DNA of 10,122 bases, from NCBI GenBank assembly GCA_046758465.1, contig JBHIAG010000079.1, positions 1 to 10,122 on the forward strand, read 5' to 3'. Of the stretch, positions 5,334 to 10,122 are shown piece after piece. Made by a program: the position numbers and the translations under genes. Each line of letters opens with the position of its first letter. Within the stretch, counting starts at the first letter, position 1. The notes under the pieces are model-generated. The model worked only from the letters and a program-made list of their open reading frames with translations. It searched no databases and was not told the origin of the DNA. Origin of the DNA: JBHIAG01 sp046758465 (lineage in GTDB: Bacteria; Acidobacteriota; Terriglobia; Acidiferrales; 2-02-FULL-67-57).

Positions 5334-5372
5334 CACCGGCCTGCCCCGACCCTTCGGGGTGTCTCGCCGGTG
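5334..5372. repeat. Nested hairpin (stem within a stem)
   Basis: The outer arms CACCGGC (5334-5340) and GCCGGTG (5366-5372) are exact complements. They enclose an inner hairpin CCCCGA (5344-5349), loop CCCT, TCGGGG (5354-5359). It lies 42 bp downstream of the DoxX-family gene's stop and may protect or end that minus-strand transcript; no U-tract follows on the minus strand. Confidence 0.5.
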
Positions 5373-5413
5373 TAAGGGGGATCGTCTGCCTGCGTCGCGC
5401 TCTTCGACCGCCC

Positions 5414-5899
5414 TCACCACAGCGGCCACTGGGGCCAGCGCTTCGCCAGGAAGTAATCCACCCCGTAGGCCCGCCCGGCCGCCCCCAGCAGTACCACCAG
5501 CAGCATCAAGATAAACAGGGCGTCATGGCTGCTCGCCGCCAGCCACGAGACGCCCTTCGCCAGCAGGTAGTTCCCGGTCATCACAATTCCCATCAACGCC
5601 GCCAACCGCGTCACGACTCCCAACAGCAACGCCGCCCCCACCAGTACCTCGCCCCAGCTAACCAGGAACGCAACCAGCTCCTTATTCGGTAGCACCGTGG
5701 CTTCGAGGAAACCTCTGTAGAACTCGTAGCTACGCGGCAGCACCCGCTCCAGAAAAGCGGCCATCCGCCCCGCCCACTCGCTCCCCGCTTGCACCTTGGG
5801 CAGCGCCGACCGCAAAAACAACACTCCCAGGTACACCCGCAACACCACCAGCAGCGTCCGCGGCACTACCTGCGCCCGACTCTCCGCCAGAAAACCCAT
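5414..5899 (-). CDS. DoxX-family membrane protein
   Basis: This 161-residue protein has the DoxX/DoxD-like four-helix pattern: helices at about 12-33, 75-95, 98-115 and 126-142. The family's N-terminal motif is kept (RVYLGVLFLRSALPKV, with R21, G25, F28 and K35), as is the second-helix WGEVLVG (82-88, with E84) and the C-terminal AGRAYGVD (141-148). Family members are small inner-membrane proteins linked in different bacteria to quinone-coupled oxidation or redox stress; the role here is not determined. The loop at 36-74 is longer than the minimal family form. The start ATG (5897-5899) has a strong GAGGAGGTGA upstream. It follows galT on the same strand with a 101-bp gap, so the two may share a transcript. 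Confidence 0.85.
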   Translation of the reverse strand: MGFLAESRAQVVPRTLLVVLRVYLGVLFLRSALPKVQAGSEWAGRMAAFLERVLPRSYEFYRGFLEATVLPNKELVAFLVSWGEVLVGAALLLGVVTRLAALMGIVMTGNYLLAKGVSWLAASSHDALFILMLLVVLLGAAGRAYGVDYFLAKRWPQWPLW

Positions 5900-6000
5900 C
5901 CCTCACCTCCTCACTTAACCGAATCCCGCGCACGACCCTCCCCCTTCCGAGCGGCTTACGCGAGCCTGCAACTGGCTGGCGGGGGCACGGGTCGCTGGCC

Positions 6001-6996
6001 TTAGTCAACTTTGACCTTGCGCAGGAACTTGGCCGACTCTTCCGGCAGGGCCGTGTTGATGAACATCCCCGAGCCGAGTTCGAACCCGGCCATTCTGGTG
6101 AGCCGCGGCACGATGCTCAGGTACCAGTGGTAGTAGTTGACGCCAGCGGCATCGTGCGGCGCGGTGCGGATAGTGTAGTTGTAGTCGGGATTGCCCAGCC
6201 CGTCGTAGAGCTTGCGCAGCACCCGCCGCAGCACCCGCGCCAAGTTCAGCTTCTCCTTCTCATCCATCTGCGCAAAGGAAGCCGAATGGCGCTTGGGAAA
6301 GATCCAGATGTGGAAGGGGGAGAGGGCGGCAAAGGGAACGAAGGCGGTGAAGTGCTCCCCTTCCACCACCACTCGCGTTCCCTCGTCCCGCTCCTCGGCG
6401 AGTGTCCGGCAGAAGACGCACTCGCCCTCTTCGTCATAGAAGTGCAGGGCCGTCTCCATCCGGTCGCGCACCTCCATGGGGATGATTGGCGTGCCGATCA
6501 GTTGCGAGTGGGGATGTTCGAGCGAGGTGCCGGCGGCTTCCCCGTGGTTCTTGAACAGCGTCACCTGCGCCACCCGCGGGTCGGTGACAATGGCGGCGTA
6601 GCGTTGCTGGTAGGAGTCCAGAATCTGCACCACCTCTGCATCGCTCAACAGCGCGGTGGTGGCGTTATGCACCGGGGTCTCGACGATGACTTCGTGGATG
6701 CCCACCCCCGTCATCGTGCGCTTGATCCCCGCGTGCGACCGCACCAGCGCCCCTGCCGCCGCCAGCGCTGCAAATTTGTTCGGCACCACCCGCACCTGCC
6801 AGCCATCCTTCCCAGGAAGCCGCAGGGTTTCCGGCGGCGCCATGGCTTCGTTGCCCGGGCAGAAGGGACACGTGGGGTCGTAGGCCGGCAACGCCTTCTT
6901 CTCCCCCTTCTGGGCGAACTGCTCAGGACGCCGCGCCCGCTCGGTGGCGATGATGACCCACTGGCGGGTAATGATGTTCTGGCGAATCTCCGGCAT
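6001..6996 (-). CDS. galT: Galactose-1-phosphate uridylyltransferase
   Basis: This HIT-superfamily nucleotidyltransferase of 331 residues is the Leloir-pathway enzyme that exchanges UMP between UDP-glucose and galactose 1-phosphate (EC 2.7.7.12). Key residues are visible: CPFCPGNE (43-50) with the zinc-binding pair C43/C46, the motif ETPVHN with H110, and EHPHSQLIGTP (160-170), in which H161 is a metal ligand, H163 the covalent nucleophile, and Q165 the conserved partner. The C-terminal half has a second CxxC (C193/C196) and YYHWYLSIVPRL (288-299), then AGFELGSGMFIN (303-314), the usual ending. Length and order match the short bacterial type. The ATG (6994-6996) has AAGGAGG upstream. galK and galE are not in the window. 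A related phosphorylase activity (ADP-glucose type) is the main alternative. Confidence 0.88.
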   Translation of the reverse strand: MPEIRQNIITRQWVIIATERARRPEQFAQKGEKKALPAYDPTCPFCPGNEAMAPPETLRLPGKDGWQVRVVPNKFAALAAAGALVRSHAGIKRTMTGVGIHEVIVETPVHNATTALLSDAEVVQILDSYQQRYAAIVTDPRVAQVTLFKNHGEAAGTSLEHPHSQLIGTPIIPMEVRDRMETALHFYDEEGECVFCRTLAEERDEGTRVVVEGEHFTAFVPFAALSPFHIWIFPKRHSASFAQMDEKEKLNLARVLRRVLRKLYDGLGNPDYNYTIRTAPHDAAGVNYYHWYLSIVPRLTRMAGFELGSGMFINTALPEESAKFLRKVKVD

Positions 6997-7101
6997 CGCG
7001 TGCCTCCTTGTGTTTGTCCGCTTAGTTTTTGGTTAGCCCCGCGGCCGAGAGGCTCCTCCCCTGGTGAACGCGGGTGGTTAGAAAAACGAAACCCTCTCTA
7101 G

Positions 7102-7320
7102 TCATGTAAAAACGCGCCCTTTGGGCCTTGTCGGAAGTCTTTTGTAAATCCATGCGAGAAATTGCAAGATTACGGCGTCTGCTACAAGGTACCAAACTAG
7201 CGTCGGATTGAGCTCGGAAGACACGAAATGTGGCACGAGGTGAAACACGATTGCCACAAAGGCGACGTATAAAAATAGGACCAAAATGCAAAACGCAGCG
7301 AATAGCGAGAGATATTTCAT
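7102..7320 (-). CDS. Small two-helix membrane protein, unknown
   Basis: This 72-residue protein has two hydrophobic segments (about 3-30 and 39-59) and a basic tail (KRLPTRPKGR, 60-69), so the C-terminus should face the cytoplasm. I do not recognise the family. The start ATG (7318-7320) has AAGGAAG 5 nt upstream, which supports real translation. The stretch 7081-7320 is about 46% GC by hand count, against about 67% in a sample from the flanking PIG-L gene, so it may be a recent arrival or spacer DNA under weak selection. It is 105 bp upstream of galT on the same strand; I see no convincing promoter for either gene in the spacers. A longer overlapping frame (7022-7414, minus) lacks membrane or domain features and is less likely. 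Confidence 0.6.
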   Translation of the reverse strand: MKYLSLFAAFCILVLFLYVAFVAIVFHLVPHFVSSELNPTLVWYLVADAVILQFLAWIYKRLPTRPKGRVFT

Positions 7321-7367
7321 CGAGCTTCCTTAAATGGAGCACCTCCCGTTGGCTGCGGTGTCTTCCC

Positions 7368-7386
7368 CCCTGAGCAAACTCGAAGG
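7368..7386. repeat. Possible dispersed short repeat (CCCTGAGC...TCGAAGG type)
   Basis: CCCTGAGCAAACTCGAAGG resembles the short CCCTTCGAC...GCTCAGGG sequences dispersed in many bacterial genomes, here in reverse orientation. It lies directly beside twin-hairpin copy 2. Only one copy is in the window, so this rests on recall of the motif. Confidence 0.3.
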
Positions 7387-7407
7387 CTTCAGCCATTTTG
7401 TCTTTGT

Positions 7408-7470
7408 GGGTCACGGCGTTAGCCGTGACATTAGAAGCGTCAAAAATTTCAGGGCTTTAGCCCCTGAGGT
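7408..7470 (+). repeat. Twin-hairpin (REP-like) intergenic repeat, copy 2
   Basis: Hairpin A is GTCACGGC, loop GTTA, GCCGTGAC (7410-7429); hairpin B is centred on GGGC, loop TTTA, GCCC (7452-7463). The linker (GCGTCAAAAATTTC) matches that of copy 1 (5257-5318). Similarity reaches about 12-15 bases upstream of hairpin A in both. The loop change TTCA to GTTA and the intact stem arms point to selection on structure. The last base touches the stop codon of the PIG-L gene, so in that mRNA it lies immediately 3' of the coding region. Confidence 0.75.
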
Positions 7471-9950
7471 TAATTACTTTGAGTAGATGCCTTCAACGCT
7501 CGCCCCTGGCTCACCAAGTTCACAAACAGGCGCACCCCGCCCGCCACCCCGGCACGCACCTGGCGGAACAGCGCCAGCCCGCAATAGATATAGACCCCGT
7601 CGCCAGCGCGCGCGTAGAGCAGGCCGCCGCGCAACGCCTCCTCGCCCGGGTCAGCCATCTCCAGCAACGGCGTGAAGCGCACGTCCCACTCGCCCATGAA
7701 ATAGAGGCCGCGCTCCTGCACCCAGCCGTTCCAATCCTCGGCGTGGATGCGATGGGGGAAGTTCAGCGCCGGATGGTCCGGCACGAGCACGCGCACCGCC
7801 GCCGTCTCGTCGGTCACGCGCAGGTTGCCCCGCCTCTCAACCGGGTAAGGCATGTACTTCGTTGCCTCCCAGCGCCGGCCTTGATGCTCGACCACGAGCG
7901 TGCCGCCGCCCTCGACGTAGTCGAGCAGCCGCGGCGTCGCCGCCGCTAGATCCTCGCGGAAGTCGTACGCGCGCTCGGCCACCACGATGGCATCGTAGGC
8001 GTCCAGCGCCCCGCCCCGAAGGTTCGAGGCGTCCAGCATATCCACCCCAATGCCGAGTTGCGCCAGCAGCGCCGGCACCGGGTCGTTGTTGAAGCCGATG
8101 TAACCAATGCGCAGGCCGGGAGGCGGTGAGACCTCCAGGACTTCCAGGCGCCCTTCCGCCGGCGCCGCCCCCAGGGCCAACGCCCGTACGGGCAACCGGC
8201 CAGGCTCCAGGCGCGCCGGCAATGACGCCTGAAATCTCATCCGCACATGCGCAGGATTGTGCGTCGGAATCGACTGCGGCAACGGCGCCGACCAGCCCGC
8301 CGGAACTTCGAGCGCGACCCGGAGCGGTTCCCGCTCTGTGCCGTGTCGTTCGGCGAGCACTTCCCAGTCGAGCATGTCGCCGGCCAGCGTTGTGGGCACC
8401 AGGCGCAACGCCGGCTCCAGCGCCAACTTCACCCGCGGCACTACCCGCAGCGGCTTGCCGTGCCCGCCCGCTTCACTTGCCGCCGGGCCACGCACAGCCT
8501 CGCGCAGCGGCACACGCAGCGAGTTCGCTGCGAGCATCGCTTCCCCTTCGAGCCCCGCCAGCCGGGGCTCCGCCGGCTTGCCCGTTTGCGCCACAGTTAC
8601 GCTAAACTCGCGCACGCGCCCCTTGGCGGCAGCCTCACTCATCACCGGTTCCACGCGCCAGCCTGCGGGCGCCAGCAGCCGCACCTCGCCCACCTTCAGG
8701 CTGGAGCCCTCCAACACATCGGGCGCACCCACGGTTACCTGCACGCGTACCCGAATGCGCTCGCCTGGCGCCACCCGCGCACGGTCGGCCCGGGCCGCAA
8801 GCTTGATACCCGCAAGCTCGGCGGCCGCCCGGAGAAACGCTCGCTGGCGCGCCGCGACGACCGCCCCAGCGCCGCCGGCGGCCGGCGCCTGCTTCAACTC
8901 GTTCTGCAACTCCGTGAGCCCTGCAGCGGCTTCGACCAGCTTGCGCGCGGCGGAGCCGTTGAGGCCCGCCTGCGCGCTTGCCTGGGCGCTCTGCACCCGT
9001 GCGACGACTTCCACCAGCCGCCGCTCCCAAGCGGCCAGCCAGCCCACCGTCGGAAAGACCACCGGCAGGGCGTCGAGCTGCTGGACGAGGTCACGGGCGC
9101 GTCGCGGCATGGGCGCAGCCACGCGTAAGGCGTCCACGTGCAAAAAGTAGCGGCGACGGAAACGCCGAAACACCTCGCGCGGGATGCGATCGAGCCCCTG
9201 GCTGCGATGCTGGCGGATTCCCTCCCAGCCGATTTCTCTGTAGCTCTTGCCGCTGGCCGCATCTATCTCTTCTACCGGGACGCGCAAGTTCTCGTCCTCG
9301 CTCGGGCCCCGCGCCTGGGTAACGAGGTAGCGCGCTGGCCAGGGCTGGAGCCCCGCGGCCCGCTGCTCGGGGTAGGCAGCCGGGTCGCCCATCAGCGCAT
9401 AGGCCTGGCGGACGAGGATGCCGGCGGCCTGATGCTGGGCCCCGGCGGGTGCCTCGGGCGTCCAGACGGTGAGGACGACATCAGGCTTGAGTTCACGCAA
9501 GACACGCACCAGCCGCTCCAGCAGCGCCGGCTCATCCCACCGCTCCAGCGTCTCTTCGACTGACTTCGAGTAGCCGAAGTCCAGCGCCCCGACGAAGCGC
9601 ACTTCGGCCCCGTAGAGGCGCGCGGCGGCTTCCAGTTCGCGCGTGCGTATCCGCCCCAGTTCTTCCCCCAGCTCCGGCCCGTAGGTGTTCTGCCCGCCCT
9701 CGCCGCGCGTCAGGCACAGGATGACCACGCGGGCGCCGAGACCCCGTGCAAAATAGGAAATTATTGCACCGCTTTCGTCGTCCGGGTGGGCGGTAATGTA
9801 AGCGATGGTCGTAATGACAGGCAGCTTTTCAAGCCTGGCCGACGAGGCGGCCGGCGCTGGCGGCGAGGCCGCCGCGGCAGCGGCGAGTCCGCCCGCGGCC
9901 AGCAGCCAGAGGCTGAGCCGCCACGCAGCCCCTTTTGAACCCAATCGCAT
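7470..9950 (-). CDS. Exported multidomain PIG-L (LmbE-type) deacetylase
   Basis: This 826-residue protein begins with a signal peptide (RLSLWLLAAGGLAAAAAAS, about 11-29). Residues 45-275 form a PIG-L zinc-dependent N-deacetylase domain: AHPDDE (54-59), TRGEGGQN (81-88), RTREL (102-106), and GAQHQAAG with H173 as the expected zinc ligand. The family usually has His-x-x-His here; the first His position is Gly170. The middle (about 385-610) looks like two beta-sandwich domains of the NEW3/alpha-galactosidase-associated kind, each with a PAGW turn (428-431, 550-553). The last part (613-815) is a Rossmann-like glutamine-amidotransferase-like domain (RIGYIGF, YDAIVVAERAYDF, LDYVEGGGTLVVEHQ, GVYIYCGLALFRQ) without an obvious catalytic Cys. 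PIG-L enzymes remove acetyl groups from sugar amides; the substrate here is unknown. The ATG is 4 bp after the upstream permease stop, so the genes are cotranscribed. Confidence 0.88.
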   Translation of the reverse strand: MRLGSKGAAWRLSLWLLAAGGLAAAAAASPPAPAASSARLEKLPVITTIAYITAHPDDESGAIISYFARGLGARVVILCLTRGEGGQNTYGPELGEELGRIRTRELEAAARLYGAEVRFVGALDFGYSKSVEETLERWDEPALLERLVRVLRELKPDVVLTVWTPEAPAGAQHQAAGILVRQAYALMGDPAAYPEQRAAGLQPWPARYLVTQARGPSEDENLRVPVEEIDAASGKSYREIGWEGIRQHRSQGLDRIPREVFRRFRRRYFLHVDALRVAAPMPRRARDLVQQLDALPVVFPTVGWLAAWERRLVEVVARVQSAQASAQAGLNGSAARKLVEAAAGLTELQNELKQAPAAGGAGAVVAARQRAFLRAAAELAGIKLAARADRARVAPGERIRVRVQVTVGAPDVLEGSSLKVGEVRLLAPAGWRVEPVMSEAAAKGRVREFSVTVAQTGKPAEPRLAGLEGEAMLAANSLRVPLREAVRGPAASEAGGHGKPLRVVPRVKLALEPALRLVPTTLAGDMLDWEVLAERHGTEREPLRVALEVPAGWSAPLPQSIPTHNPAHVRMRFQASLPARLEPGRLPVRALALGAAPAEGRLEVLEVSPPPGLRIGYIGFNNDPVPALLAQLGIGVDMLDASNLRGGALDAYDAIVVAERAYDFREDLAAATPRLLDYVEGGGTLVVEHQGRRWEATKYMPYPVERRGNLRVTDETAAVRVLVPDHPALNFPHRIHAEDWNGWVQERGLYFMGEWDVRFTPLLEMADPGEEALRGGLLYARAGDGVYIYCGLALFRQVRAGVAGGVRLFVNLVSQGRALKASTQSN

Positions 9951-9954
9951 ACGC

Positions 9955-10122
9955 CTATTCTGCCACGACAGCGCGTTCGTGGAACGGAAACTCTCCCAGC
10001 CGCCGCGCCCGCACTAGATAGACACCCACACCCACCACTAACACTCCCAGCCCGATCAGGATAAACCTTTCTCCCGTGGCGATGAACAGCCAGAGCCACA
10101 TCGCCACCGCCGCCAGCGCCGG
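9955..10122 (-). CDS. C-terminus of a membrane permease (APC-type amino acid transporter likely), cut by window edge
   Basis: The minus-strand frame is open from the right edge to the TAG at 9955-9957, giving 55 residues. Two hydrophobic helices (PALAAVAMWLWLFIATG and ILIGLGVLVVGVGVYLV) are separated by a short ER turn and followed by a basic tail (RARRLGEFPFHERAVVAE). The spacing of the last two helices with an Arg-rich tail resembles the end of APC-superfamily amino acid permeases, but the fragment is too short to be certain of family or substrate. It ends 4 bp before the PIG-L start codon, so a shared transcript and translational coupling are likely. The N-terminal majority lies beyond the window. 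Confidence 0.6.
   Translation of the reverse strand, partial: PALAAVAMWLWLFIATGERFILIGLGVLVVGVGVYLVRARRLGEFPFHERAVVAE

Larger units (their letters stand above)
5065..5413. other. Non-coding, hairpin-dense spacer
   Basis: I find no credible gene here. From 5181 on it is a run of stem-loops: 5185-5198 (CCCGA/TCGGG), 5207-5223 (CCCGCA/TGCGGG), the twin-hairpin repeat 5257-5318, and a nested hairpin 5334-5372. The stretch 5065-5180 shows nothing I can name. Confidence 0.6.

Noticed and set aside
6127..7101. Plus-strand 324-residue open frame opposite galT
   Set aside because: galT carries its full active-site motif on the other strand; this frame is His/Arg-rich and low in family-like patterns.
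7022..7414. 130-residue minus-strand frame overlapping the 72-residue membrane protein
   Set aside because: No recognisable domain, and it runs into the twin-hairpin repeat; the 72-residue frame has a ribosome site and two clear helices.
5257..7470. CRISPR-like array suggested by the recurrent hairpin repeats
   Set aside because: Only two copies 2.1 kb apart, with no regular spacers and no cas genes.
8247..9150. Two overlapping plus-strand frames of about 295 residues opposite the PIG-L gene
   Set aside because: Both are Ala/Arg/Ser-rich shadows in GC-rich DNA; the minus strand has continuous domain structure.
9958..10020. Promoter for the PIG-L gene upstream of its start
   Set aside because: The best candidates (TTCCAC / CAGAAT) are weak and lie within the permease coding region; the 4-bp gap favours cotranscription.

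Overview
The window is about 10 kb of GC-rich bacterial chromosome (roughly 65% by eye). No rRNA or tRNA was seen. The gene mix suggests an Acidobacteriota-like genome: a serine/threonine-kinase relic joined to an S9-peptidase relic, a PilZ protein, an exported amidohydrolase, a large exported PIG-L deacetylase, and twin-hairpin intergenic repeats. This assignment is inference; no phylogenetic marker is present.

Layout: (1) 1-416, a chimeric relic in which a kinase C-lobe end runs in frame into the C-terminus of an S9 prolyl-oligopeptidase-type protein. (2) 539-2059, an exported amidohydrolase of the N-acyl-D-amino-acid deacylase / amidohydrolase-3 type. (3) 2074-2802, a clear sigma70-type promoter, then a PilZ gene and a small two-helix membrane protein gene 4 bp apart. 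(4) 2803-3926, a structured intergenic region, a promoter, and an intact three-histidine-box fatty acid desaturase. (5) 3934-4134, the tail of a second, different desaturase as a relic, followed by an 18-bp exact copy of the desaturase promoter core. (6) 4240-4770 (minus), an exported NTF2/SnoaL-like protein. (7) 4849-5064, a deletion relic of acetate kinase (first about 10 codons joined out of frame to the last about 30), followed by a textbook intrinsic terminator. (8) 5065-5413, non-coding and hairpin-rich, with one twin-hairpin repeat. (9) 5414-6996 (minus), galT followed by a DoxX-family gene. (10) 7102-7320 (minus), a low-GC islet encoding a small membrane protein. (11) 7400-7470, a second twin-hairpin repeat, touching the stop codon of (12) 7470-9950 (minus), a three-part PIG-L deacetylase, which lies 4 bp downstream of (13) a membrane permease C-terminus cut by the right edge.

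The intact genes look like housekeeping and periplasmic functions: lipid desaturation, galactose/UDP-sugar metabolism, exported amide hydrolysis and a c-di-GMP-type adaptor. I see no defence, CRISPR, phage or biosynthetic system. The most distinctive feature is decay: three gene relics (kinase/S9, desaturase tail, ackA head plus tail) lie within the first 5 kb, two of them joined by internal deletions, together with a paired family of twin-hairpin repeats.
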